In this document: piece after piece, positions 47,401 to 58,700 of the stretch
Layout of the letters: the number at the start of each line of letters is the position of its first letter
Position numbering within the stretch: the first letter of the stretch is position 1
Assembly: GCA_020137815.1 (NCBI GenBank)
Contig: CM035355.1
Span: 2,698,731-2,762,730, forward strand
Length of the DNA: 64,000 nt
Direction of reading: 5' to 3'
DNA from: Hormiphora californensis
Taxonomy: Eukaryota; Ctenophora; Tentaculata; Cydippida; Pleurobrachiidae
The notes under the pieces: generated by a model
The model's database searches: none
The model's input: the letters and a program-made list of their open reading frames with translations, nothing else
What the model was told of the DNA's origin: nothing
Program-made: the position numbers and the translations under genes

Positions 47401-50400
47401 AGTCTAATGCCTTTCGAAATAAGTTGACACTGGGTGCAGAGAGGAGGGGTTCTTACCAAGTATGGATAATGGAGTTACTGTGAAGGTATGCCAGGGCCCT
47501 GGAGAGATGGGCCACTAAGTTGTTCAGTTCAGTGACGTTTAGTTGCTGTTTATTCTTGTGTAGTATCCTGTGTAGTGTTGTGCACTGTTCTGTTACAAGA
47601 TACACTTGCTTCACGCTCACCGTTATGCCTGTCATGGGGAATGTTACTCTTCAATTTCACTAATATGTTATATTCTAAAGGAATTGAAGAAGGCAAGGTG
47701 CAAACTAGACAACTACATGATAACCACATGATAAACACATGATAACACATGATAAACACATGATAACCACATGATAACCACATCATGTTATTATTTGGGA
47801 ACTGCAGCAGCTAAAACCCAGTGTGTACTTGTTTTGTTCAAACCCCGGGGTGCGGGGAGGGAGGGTCGACAAGGCACTAACCCAGTAGCTGGATAAGGTG
47901 AGGGTGCCGGAGAGCACAATGTACATCCATCTCCTACACATCTGTTGGACTGTCCCGGCCTTGTTCCCAACCAAACTGACTGGAGTGTACCCCCATCTAC
48001 CTGATACATAGCGGGATCTGTTATAGACTAGCGACCACATACATACATATCGGGGGACAGGGGGGGGCAACAAAACAGTATGAAAAAAGTTCTAAAAAGG
48101 TAATTTTTACCTTGTCTGAGAGTACTGTAACTTGAAACAACTTCATATTTCTTATCCTCCAATATAACATCTCCTTCTCGAATCTCTTGCACAACGGACA
48201 GTACACCTAGTGGGAGGGGGGTTGTTAACAGATCCTTCAGATCCTATGATATTATTGGAGGGGGGTTGTTAGCAGATCTTACCACAATATTTTCTTGAAG
48301 GTCAAACCTGGTAAATTAGTGGTTGACTTGAAGGATCCACTGACTTCAAAAACTCCCTTTCCCTTTAACTCTGGTGACTGGTTAGCAGGACTGAAGTTCT
48401 CTTGGCTACACGAACTAAGTTTACAGTTCATAAGGTTTGTCTCTGACTTAGAGTCCATTTGGGTATGAAGAACTGACAACTGGTTTTGAGTTTGGGGAGA
48501 GTTGGTGTACCTGTAAAGAAAGTTGTGTTTTAGTTGTCTGTTTCTGTTTCTGTTTGTTCCTGTTACTTTGTCTGTTTCTGTTTGTGTCTGTTCCTGTTTG
48601 TTTGTCTGTCTGTTTCTTCGTGTGTCTGTTCCTGTTTGTTTAGTTGTGTGTTCCTGTTTGTTTAGTTGTCTGTTTCTGTTTGTTTAGTTGTCTGTTTCTG
48701 TTGGTTTAGTTGTCTGTTTCTACGTGTGTCTGTTCCTGTTTCTTTGTCAGTCTGTTTCTGCGTATGTCTGTTCCTGTTTGTTTAGTTGTCTGTTTCTGTT
48801 TTGTTTTCGGTATGGTGTACCTCAAGGAGACGCTCCTAGTTTTGCCTGTCCTCGCCTGATCTAGGGGGTAAGGGGTGAGCGGGTTAGGATACGATAGAGA
48901 TGGGCTTGGTTTGCGAAACATGCAGCTAAGTTATTATTTATCATGGCATAGACTACTGCAAAGTAAATTTAATTAATTATTAAATTGATTGATCTGAATT
49001 ATACCAGCTCTATGACTTACAATCTGATTTCCACTGACGGGGTGTATTAAACACTGTGTTGGGAAGTTTAGAAGGAGTGGTGTGGTAATCATACTGAGTT
49101 CTCTTCTCCCGTGGTCCCTTCTTCCCTACCCATCTCGCCAGAAACATTTACCACTTTGTCAGGGGATTGGGAGTGATGGATTGGAGGAAGAGAGGGAGGA
49201 GAGGGAGAAGGAATAAAGAAGGGGGTTAAGGGGATTAAATAATACTACATGATCTGCGTATAATGCATATTAACATTGATTAAACTGCTCTAAACAAGCT
49301 ACAACTGCAATAAACTCACACACATACACAAGTGACATGCAATATATACAGTAAACATACTTGTAACAGCGAGGTGCAAAAATAGACAAGGTCAGGTTGA
49401 CTGGAGCGAGCTATCTAAACCATGTAAAAAATTAACTCAAACCCCCCCCCCCCCCCTCACTAACTCCGGCCTTCCTAACTATTACCTACCTAATTAATCA
49501 CCTAATTAATTACCTAACTACAGGTTTCGGGTTGTGTGGTATACCAGAGTACCTGATTGATGGGTTAGTGAAAAAGGGAGTTACGAATCTGACATGTGTA
49601 TCAAACAACGCTGGTAAGATATCAGATATAGTAAGAGAGATAGTAACGGCTCTGAGATGTTATCACTAAAATAGAGGAGATATATCATGACGCAATGTGA
49701 GACACCAATGTTATGTTCTAGGTCAGGCTTGTCTCATATAAGACCCTCCTCTTCGCACCGGGCCGAAGGCCCGGTGCGGCTACGTGAGGCCGCGTAGCGG
49801 CCTCGCGATGTACAGTCAGTGTATGACAAGGACCTAGAATCTAGGTCGGCGGACTCTAGTGCTAACGGACTCTTTATCTAAACCCAAGGCGGACTCTATA
49901 TCTAGCACTAGAGTCCACACACCATGTTATGTTCTAACCCTCCTCGCCGTCGCGAGGCATAGAGAGAGGGGGTGGAACAAGCTGCAAAGTCACACACCCT
50001 GCCTTCTGACAATGCTCTGACACACTATGCTTTCCACAGGTTTGGATGACTTTGGGTTAGGATTGCTACTAAACAACAGACAGGTAGAGAGGATGATCAG
50101 TAGTTACGTGGGGGAGAATGCAGAGTTCGAGAGACAGTTCCTGACTGGAGAACTGGAAGTGGAACTTACACCCCAGGTAAAGTCGGATTTTTTCCCTGCC
50201 CGGGTGAATGCCCGAAGGGCATTTACCCGGGATGATGTTTTTAGCACGCCGCACGTGCTAAAAAGATCATTCAGGGTTTAGAAATCAGCAGATTGTGTAG
50301 TTAACTAAAAGTGTCCGTCCGTCCGTCACGGACAACGCTTGACAACGCTCCTTCATCAAATCAATTAATTGTTTTGATGAAATATGATGTCACGAGGCGC

Positions 50401-51014
50401 TTCTCCTGCAGGAAACTCGCGCGCGCACAGGACGTTTATGTTTCACTTCAAAGAAAGTCTATAACTTTGGCGCCGCGCCCTACGTCATTGTACTGTACAA
50501 TGTTCACTTTTGAGTTGTGGCAATGGCATGAACTGCGACTTGAATACTACATGATATCACATAACCTTGAAACTGGAGTCTAATTAGTCAACCCATCAGC
50601 TTTACCGGCTCACATATCAGCATCCACTTAGAAGCAGGCGTGGCATAATCCAGATCTCATGCCGGCTGTCAAACTTTGACTCAAAGTTTATATCCTTGAA
50701 GTTGGGCAGGGAAATACAGCATTATGGGTACATAATGCAAATAATTCTTGTTTGAAGTTGTCACCCCTCTTCTCTCAAAGTTGATAAATTTCACAACCCT
50801 ACACCTGCATTTGGGGTGACAACTTCAAAAATCCGAATTTAGGCTAGAGGGAAGATCAGTAGTTAGCAACAACTCACACAATACTGCAATAGAGGGCAAG
50901 AATGCGTCATGTAATGCACTCTATATAGTCTGCAGTAGACATTGTGAAACCTTTTTCTTAGTTCTTACTCGTTCTTACTATTTCTCTCTCTCTCTCTCTA
51001 TCTATCTCTCTCTC

Positions 51015-51072
<58 letters not shown>

Positions 51073-53498
51073 CACTTCCCAGTTGACAGATTAATTTCAA
51101 TTTGTCGGGGAAGTGATTAATAGAAGTTAAGAAGAATTGATCGGATGATGCAATAGTGAATAGAGACATTAAAGAAATGATAATTAATTGAAGATAATGT
51201 CAAGAAAATATTACTCTGAAAAGGGTGAAGATCTGTATGTTTATACTGTCTCACAACATCATACTTCCTCTCTCTCAGGGAACACTAGCAGAGCGGATAA
51301 GGGCAGGAGGAGCTGGAATCCCAGCCTTCTTCACCCCTACAGGATACGGAACTCTAATTCACAAGGGAGGGGCTCCTATCAAGTATCACAGTGACAAAAC
51401 CGTTGCTATTGAGTCGAAACCCAGGGAGGTAAGAATCGGGGAGGGGGGAGTAGCAGGAGAGTTGGTGACACAGTCACACTTACAACTCCTGCTCGTAGCG
51501 CGGCAAAACAAGGCCCAAGGGGGGGGGGGAGTAGCAGGATAGAGGAAATAACCCTAAATTTGATCATGACGAGAATCCCTATTTTAATATGACGAGAATC
51601 ATAAATATATAACCAGATAAGGTAGTGAGGGAACTTTAGTGAAGGAAATGTGTCATAATAATATTCGTGCCCCATATGTCACAGTTATATGAAATCCTCC
51701 CCCTCCTGATTTATCCCAATAATATATGTCCACTTCTAATACCACGGGGCCGGTATGTTCTCTTCCTGCTACCATGTTGCCAAGACTAGGATGTTTGTTT
51801 TTGCAAACTATCAATTACCGCTGTGTGCTTGCACAGTGTGCTAACTTAGCAGCATAGGCAGGGCAGCATCATGCTGTATCAAAACAGGGGATATCACTTT
51901 TATGATAGGGTAATGGGATATATAATATGAACATTTATATCATGTATCCCACATATAGGCTAAGATTCTTAGAATCCTAACCCCCTCGGCCGTCAGGAAC
52001 GGAGTTTTGGTGGCAGAGACTATATTATGGAGGAAGCCATTTCCGGGGACTTCGCTCTTATCAAGGCTTACAAGGCAGATGAGGCAGGGAACCTGATCTT
52101 CAGACAGAGTGCTAACAACTTCAATCAACCAATGGCTACTGCAGGACGGATCACTATAGCTGAGGTAAGAACGCTACGAATATTAGTGTTTTGTGAGAGT
52201 AGTTGTCACCTATAGAGGGTGTGTTACTGTGTAAACTAACGAAGGTAAGGATGCTTCGACGTTTAGAGTAACTTAGTTGTCACCAATGTAGAGGGCGTGT
52301 AAACTAATGAACTGTGTATATTGGAAAATGGTGTGCCGTAAACGGAGGTATACCACAACCTGTAACAAGCAGAGGTTGGTGCAAAACTGAAGCTGTAACG
52401 GTGTAACATTTAGAAGCAGAGAGAGAGAGAGATAGAGACTGAGAAAGAGAGAAAGGAGTAGAAAGTAAGAAAGTAAGAAAGTTACAGAAAGTAGTTATTA
52501 CTGTGGGAACATGGACACCCACACTCTAATTATCACTGTCAAGTTCCTGCCAGGTTCCCAGTACAGTAGTCAGTAATTAAATAGAGAGTTAGCCATTGCT
52601 AATTTAATATCTAACATTGAACTGTTCGTACTGTATCCGCGAGAGAGAAAGTCTGAACAAGATATAAGACTAATATTGCCTATCTCGACCCTCTCTTCAC
52701 ACGCTCTGCCCGCGATGTAAAAGAGGGTTAGAACAAGACAAGACTAATAGTGTTCAAGTTTCAATCAAATAATAAATTGATACCCCTTATTATTGTGCAG
52801 GTAGAGGAGGTGGTACCACTGGGATCCATAGCACCTGAAGATGTCCATGTACCTTGTATATACGTGGACAGGGTACTAAAATGTACCGGACACCAGAAGA
52901 GAATAGAAGTAAGTTAAAATGGCAGAAAATTAAAGGTTGACAGAATTAGCATGTTGCATTCTTTCAGAAACTGACAGTTCTAAAAGAGGAGACAGGCAAC
53001 AAGGCTCTCTCTGATTCTCCAAGGGACAGGATTATTAAAAGGGCAGCCCTGGAATTCCAAGATGGAATGTTTGCTAACCTTGGTAACAGCAAATTGCAAC
53101 GCGTTTCTCACTTAGTTTCTTAATTATCTCTCTAATTATTGCAATTAAAATTGAAACTCCCCTCCCTCCCTCCAGGTATTGGTATTCCTATGATGGCAGC
53201 CAATTACATATCTGGTATCACTGTCACTCTGCAGAGCGAAAACGGCATCTTAGGACTGGTATGTGCACGGAAATAACTTTGCACTCTTTTTATATCGCGA
53301 CTCAATAGTCAATTGAACTGCAACACTGACAGTGACACAGCAGCTGTTTTGTGTGACAATGGTGGAGTGACTTTGCGTAGCGCGCGGTACTTGAGCTGTT
53401 GTGTTGGGTGCGCAGGACGCACCTGCGCGCAGCTAAACATAGCAAGCAGGAAATATCCAATGCAGCCAGCCAACAACAACACTCCCTCTCTTTCTCTG

Positions 53499-53577
<79 letters not shown>

Positions 53578-54932
53578 CTCTCTTTATATCTCTCTCTCTC
53601 TCAGGGTCCCTTCCCCCGTGCTGGCACTGAGGACCCTGACCTGATCAACGCTGGAAAGCAGACAGTTACAATTCTCCCCGGGGCAAGCTTGTTCTCCAGT
53701 GACAATTCATTCGCCATGATCCGAGGGTAAATTCTCGGAAGATTACAAGATAAAAACTCGTACTACGAGTCGTAGATATAGTTCATATCCATGTTTCACT
53801 TGGCAGAGTAATAGCCTGGCAGTTTTTCACTCTTAACACATAACAGTGCTGCTTGCAGTCAAAATACGGTATCGCGAAATACAGTAATGAGACACACACA
53901 CGTTGCATAACCACGCGTGGCAAAAAGTTTATGTGTCAGCACGTACTAGCGTACTGATTGGCCACGGTTGCGCGTTGTCTTACTGTATCTTCGTTTTCCA
54001 TTACCGTTTTCCCACTACAAGCGACCGTGTAACATCCCTCTCCTTCAGAGGCCATGTTGATCTCACTATGCTGGGTGGTCTGCAAGTATCTGCTAATGGG
54101 GACCTGGCTAATTGGATGATTCCCGGGAAAATGGTGAAGGGAATGGGAGGTGCTATGGACCTTGTTGGATCTGCAGGTGCGTGATACACAGCACAAATTC
54201 ATTGATTTGATAGTGTGTTTCTATTTGCTCTCCTGCCTAATTGGGAGATCCCGGAAGCTCCCAATTAGATGCCCCCTCCCTATGTAAGTTTTCTTGTTGA
54301 GTCTTATCCCCATTATTATCTCACTATCTCAGGTACCACGGTGGTTGTGACGATGGAACATACAGCCAGGGGATCCCACAAGATTCTACCCCAGTGTACC
54401 CTGCCCCTGACCGGTACCAAAGTTGTCGACAAGATCATCACCGAGAAGGTATACATTCCTAGATGGTCTATGAATTCGGTACTTTTGTGTAATGGGTTGG
54501 TCTGGCTGATGGGTATGGAGTACTGGATCCCTAGTTCTGGAGTATTGACTACCTAGCAGTAGCTCGGAATGTAGAAAACCAGAGTCAGCATAGATATAGT
54601 CTGAGCTAAACACCCCCATCTGTTTCAGTGTGTGTTTGAGGTAGTTGACGGTGTTGGTTTGGTGCTAACAGAACTTGCAGAGACGGAGACACTGGACACT
54701 GTCAAGGAGGCTACAGCAGCTTCATTTGAGGTAAAGTAAGGGGTCACCCCACTCAGTCAACAAGGAAAGTGGTAGATGGGTGGGAGTTAGGACTGGGAGA
54801 ATTAAAGTTGTGTGGGAAGGGGGTTGATCCGTTTCGGTGTTTTTATTAGCTGGTGAACAAACTATACTTCACCACATCTCTCTCTTTCAGGTCAGTGATA
54901 ATGTTGTTCCCCTACGTCAAATCAAAGTATGA
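44485..54932 (+). CDS. OXCT1: Succinyl-CoA:3-ketoacid CoA transferase, mitochondrial
   Basis: Transfers CoA from succinyl-CoA to acetoacetate, the committed step of ketone-body use in mitochondria. Thirteen exons join in phase: 44485-44632, 49524-49613, 50040-50176, 51279-51428, 51997-52164, 52801-52908, 52968-53082, 53176-53258, 53605-53726, 54049-54176, 54333-54448, 54629-54730 and 54891-54932, about 502 residues (human 520). The N-terminus is Arg/Ser-rich ([19 protein letters not shown]), a likely mitochondrial presequence. Alpha part: [41 protein letters not shown]. Beta part: the active-site glutamate in [11 protein letters not shown], then [13 protein letters not shown] and [21 protein letters not shown]. 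All match human closely. An AATAAA lies at 54996. Intron 1 hosts an antisense kinase-like gene and the exon 9 acceptor uses a CT microsatellite as its pyrimidine tract. Confidence 0.97.
44640..49147 (-). CDS. Kinase-like gene (probable pseudokinase) nested in OXCT1 intron 1
   Basis: Exons 47457-47628, 45110-45248, 44824-44943 and 44640-44750 (TGA at 44640) join in phase. They give the hinge ([15 protein letters not shown]), helix E ([15 protein letters not shown]), the catalytic-loop position, the activation loop and helix F ([20 protein letters not shown]). The HRD site reads HTC, the catalytic-loop Lys and Asn positions are Ser and Ala, and the DFG site reads NLS (KLSNLSYAR), so activity is unlikely. 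The C-lobe ends about 60 residues after helix F, short for a kinase. Upstream candidate exons (49021-49147 with ATG, about 48285-48513, 48112-48210, 47875-48018) have good splice sites, but my phases disagree at three junctions. The N-lobe is therefore unresolved. TKL/TK-like by look; no orthologue recognised. Confidence 0.6.
45269..45374. repeat. Short palindromic element, family C (TTGGTAACGAAATTACCCC)
   Basis: TTGCTTGGTAACGAAATTAC pairs with GTAATTTTGTTACCAGC across a GC-rich core. Related copies lie at 8884-8957 and around 712-740. Confidence 0.65.
45587..46021. mobile_element. 435-bp element with about 120-bp terminal inverted repeats
   Basis: CTAGATCCAAAAACCAAACA at the left and TGTTTGGTTTTTGGATCTAG at the right are inverted copies. 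The match runs through CGGGGCCGCAGAAATTT to about 45706 and 45900. No frame of interest inside and no clear target duplication. Confidence 0.8.
46060..47456. repeat. AT-rich repeats in the nested gene's intron
   Basis: 46060-46340 is a degenerate tandem array on GCGATTAGCTAT and CGCGGATAACC units. 46431-46760 contains about three diverged copies of a roughly 145-bp unit starting AATCGTCTTAAATTTAAGAC. No exon recognised. Confidence 0.6.
48520..48800. repeat. Degenerate TGTTTCTG/TTCCTGTTTG tandem repeat
   Basis: Many 16-20 bp units combining TGTCTGTTTCTG and TGTTCCTGTTTGTTTAGT lie between candidate exons of the nested kinase-like gene. Another short array (47718-47785) repeats ACATGATAACC. Confidence 0.85.
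49740..49830. repeat. Strong GC hairpins in an OXCT1 intron
   Basis: CGCACCGGGCCGAAGGCCCGGTGCG is a near-perfect hairpin (positions about 49756-49780), followed by GAGGCCGCGTAGCGGCCTC. Flanking AGGTCAGGCTTGTC-type sequence suggests a small element. These sit between exons 2 and 3. Confidence 0.7.
50178..50845. mobile_element. AAGTCGG-family insertion abutting the OXCT1 exon 3 donor
   Basis: TAAAGTCGGATTTTTT begins two bases after exon 3 (CAG|G then TAAAG...). The far end, AAAAATCCGAATTTA, is near 50845, with inner GGGGTGACAACTTCAAAAA. The inner left half seems replaced by other hairpin sequence (CTGCCCGGGTGAATGCCC...). Thus the donor's TA could be the insertion target and its downstream bases the element. 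Confidence 0.6.
50983..51072. repeat. (CT)n microsatellite
   Basis: About 90 bp of CT repeat with CTAT and CCCT interruptions, in OXCT1 intron 3. Confidence 0.95.
53484..53604. repeat. (CT)n microsatellite forming a splice-acceptor pyrimidine tract
   Basis: About 120 bp of CT-rich repeat ends in TCTCTCTCTCAG directly at OXCT1 exon 9 (53605). Confidence 0.9.
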
Positions 54933-55795
54933 ACGGATCCAGAGAACACTGTGATACACTGTGATGAGGAGGAAAGTGACTTTTGAGACTCAGAAAATAA
55001 ACAGGGATGAGGGAGATCCCGCGGGAAGTGTCTCCTGCAGCTATAACTCTAAGACAGTCGCATGATGCTGATTTTTGGTAAAATATTGTCCAATGTTTAT
55101 TTTCAATGGATATCCATGGATACAAAAACGAATATTTTGGAAAGGGCGTGTATATCAGCTGTGTGTTTATTTTTTGAATGGATGTGTAAACTGTAAATGA
55201 TTTCCAAATATTTTAACACCCTGTAAATATCGATCATTTATCACTTGGTACATCAGAATTTCCTGGTCGAGGACGTCCTTTTCTCGCGTTTTTTGGGATC
55301 CTGCAAGTCGCATGATCCCTAAAACGTGGTCCGCGAAATAGAAATAGACCAAGAGGGCTCATTCGATAGTTATGCTTCCTGCCGATCAAGGCGTCCCCGA
55401 CTAGGAAATTCTTTTGGTAAGTAAAGTAGTCGAAGCTAAGGTTCAGGGCACTCAAAGGTGGCCGGAAAAATGTTTGGTTATATATGTACAAAATTCACAA
55501 AACATACGGTTATACATTTTCTAAAAACAGTATGCACATTTGTACACTTGCACGTAACAAACAAACTCACAAACACACACTCGCTCAGGAAGGAGTTCGG
55601 TGCCTGCATAATTCACACTCACACAGACGCACAAAAACACGCACTGTTAGAAACTCTTTCTCACGCGTGCCGATAGTCTCCACATTCTAACACAATTCAC
55701 AAATAAAGATCGGTATAATAACAGTCCGCATTATTCTCTGTCGCCGGAGCATCATATATTTTGGTTTAGGAAGGCAGGATATCAGTGTGGTGTGC
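54933..55795. other. Convergent 3' region of OXCT1 and the EF-hand gene
   Basis: The two genes face each other here. AATAAA at 54996-55001 fits OXCT1 polyadenylation. No further gene seen; short frames only. Confidence 0.5.
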
Positions 55796-58700
55796 TTATT
55801 TGGCGGACATGAGACGTTTAAACTCGTCCTTATTCACTCGACCATCCCCGTCCTTGTCCACCTGACCAATCAATTCTCGTACCTCCTGAACAGGGGGTGT
55901 TATATTGTTATCAACTAAACTAACAGAGTGTTTTGGGGATGAAATGCATCACCTTCTCCTGCCCCATGATGTATGGTGCACCCCCGTGTTTAGTTCTCCA
56001 CTCAACGACTCAACATGACTTACCTCGATGGTCATCTTCTCGCCAAGTTTCTCAGTCAACTTGATAATCTCTTCTTCATCGATGTACCCTGTAATGAGTT
56101 ATTATATGTGAAATGTCTTGGATTTAGAAAGTCTGAGCGCCGCCAAACTGCTGTCAGAGCATTGGCCTGACCCTATTTTCATAGAGAACTGTGGACAGAG
56201 CATTGGCCTGACAGCCAAACTGCCGAATACAGAAGAACACGTGTTAAACATTTTACCGTACCTGACTCGTCTACATCGAGAGAGTCGAATAGCTCCTCTA
56301 GCTTCCTATTCTGAGCCACATCAGCACCGTTCCCTGTTTTAGACTGGCAGGGATAGAGAACTGTGTTATAATCAGGGGGTATATATCTCTCCCAGAACAA
56401 CATGTTGCTGCTGTAACAGATGCTGTCTGGCGCCACCGACCCCATCAAATTAGGGTCTGGCGCCGCCAGACAGAACAGATGTATATAATGCGGTAAAAGG
56501 GCTTTGGTATATTATTATTAATAGCTGCGGGCTTTGTTTGTAATTTCAGTGGTCCCTGTCCAAATATCAGCTTTTTACTTATATTAGGGCACCCTTTAGT
56601 GAGAATTGAATGGTTGTTAGATGAAAAATGTATACTCAAAGACCCTTTTTAGTACATGGACACCAATCAAAGACTCTCAAAGGCCCTACGAAATTTAATG
56701 GTCTCAAAATGAACAATTAAGCACCCCATTTTTTAAAGCAACAAAGCAATATATTGTCCCCTGTGTGTTGCTCTGATTTTGATTTAACGGTTAGAGATGC
56801 TCTGTTTTCTAATAACCTGTTTCCCGGCCTTCTCTGCCTCTGCCGGGTTGCGTGCACCCTGGATACATGGTATGTGGGTCAGTTTGGGTTAGTTTGGGTC
56901 AGTTTGCAGTTTGGTCTCTCTGCCAGAGACTCTGGCGCCGCCGACCCCATCTGAGCGCACTTTGAAAATCAAATTGGGGTCTGGCGCCGCCGGACAGGGT
57001 TTGGTTTGCATTATATATCTGGGACTGTAAACAGTCACACAGCCTATGTGTGGTCAGTATGGTGTCAGTAAAATATCGCATGTGTATTAGCTGTCGGTCA
57101 GTCACACAAATATTATGTTACAAAACACCACTACAATTAAATCGATTGATCAACAAGATCTGGGAAACAGCTGATGAAGATCACAAGAAGGGCACAACAT
57201 TTAAATACAGGGATACATTAACAGCTGGATTATAGCTACTTGATAATATCTTTGCTTATAAAGGGATTGCTGGTAAAGCGCTCGACAGGATCAAGATTCT
57301 GGAGCTGATTACAAAGTAATACAAGTTTTTAATTTTTTACTAATAGTTTCATGCTTTCGCAATCGTCAGAAAAAAGAAAACTTGCAAATTTTAAAACGTT
57401 CAACTTCCTCTTCGACTCCTTCATCAAACCGTTTGTTGAAGTGATGCCAGGTGTCCTCTCCGGTGGGGACATTTGTTAAGAAGCTCCCATTTCTTGTTAA
57501 TTAGTCCTTTCTTCGTTAATATTGCGAACTTTTCGGCCAGGCATAGAGAGCAGGTGATGTTGCCTGGGCGGTATGGTGGAGCTTTGGCGATGATCTGCCA
57601 TGTTATGTCATACGTTATCTGTCTGTCATGGAGGCTCCAAACTAGTTTGGAGAGTTCTGTCGCTGTCCTGTGTTTGTCGTGTCTTATTGTCGCCATGTGG
57701 CCATTGAACCTGGTTTTGAATGACCCACCCGTCATTCCCACATATTTCTGTTCTACCCCGTTGCTGTGTTTGATTAGTGCTTCGTAGACTACACCGGATT
57801 TCAGGCATGTGTTTCCCACAGGACAGTTTTCTGGAATTCTGCAGTTACACTGGCGTTCACTCTGTTTTTCCTCATCCTCCGCTTTCTTGAGTATCGCTTT
57901 GTTGTGAGACTCCACTATCCCGTCCATGTTTATTGTTTATCATACATGAGTACGAAAGTTTTATTGTTTTCTTGTTAAACAATGCGTGGAATGAATGTTG
58001 TGGTGGGAAGTGCAGTCTGACCAATTCAAAGAATCGTTCTCCGATGTTAGTGGCGACGTTCTTGCTGAAGGGTGGATTATACCAGATGATTTTTCTTTGC
58101 CTTTTCCTGTTTTTGGGTTTTCCAGTTCTTCCTCTTTGTTCGTACATTAACTCCTTGCTGTATCCTGCTGTTTTCAAGGCTGCCTGGTATTCCTCTTTGG
58201 CTCCTTCGAATTCCTCCTCGGTACTGGATATGCAGCTAAGGCGTTTTTGTATCGATGCTGGAATGTTTTTTAGTATCGATGATGGGTGGTTGGAAGCACG
58301 TTTCACGTAGGCGATGTTGCTGTTGGGTTTTTTGTACGGTTTGTAGCTTCCGTTTATCGCTGATAGTGTTACATCCAGTATGTTGACTATCTTTCCTGTT
58401 TGTTCCACTGTTATCTTTAATTGATTGTTTTTGAAGATCTTGTGGAGCGCTTTTGTTATTTTGGTTATCTCAGGACCGTTGCTGTTTTCTACGTAGATTA
58501 GGCCGTCGTCGCGGTACAGTCCACAGTTGCTTCCCTTGTGATTCATTTCCAGGTACTGTTGCACCTGCCCTAGTAGGAAGAGTCCTGTTAGATCCGCTGC
58601 TTCTGCCCCGTCCAACGCTCCCATGGTGATGTCGAAATCGCTGTTCTTTTTCCTCCAAACTTTTCCATTGCTGAATAGCACGCTTTTCCTGCATGATTTG

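Noticed and set aside
49756-49780. Hairpin resembling a bacterial terminator
   Set aside because: Eukaryotic intron context, no T-run after it; better explained as a small palindromic element.
57050-57310. Protein-like pieces (INKIWETADEDHKKG, GIAGKALDRIKILELI) before the Penelope-like element
   Set aside because: Interrupted by a stop, no splice sites found and no family recognised; possibly a decayed fragment.
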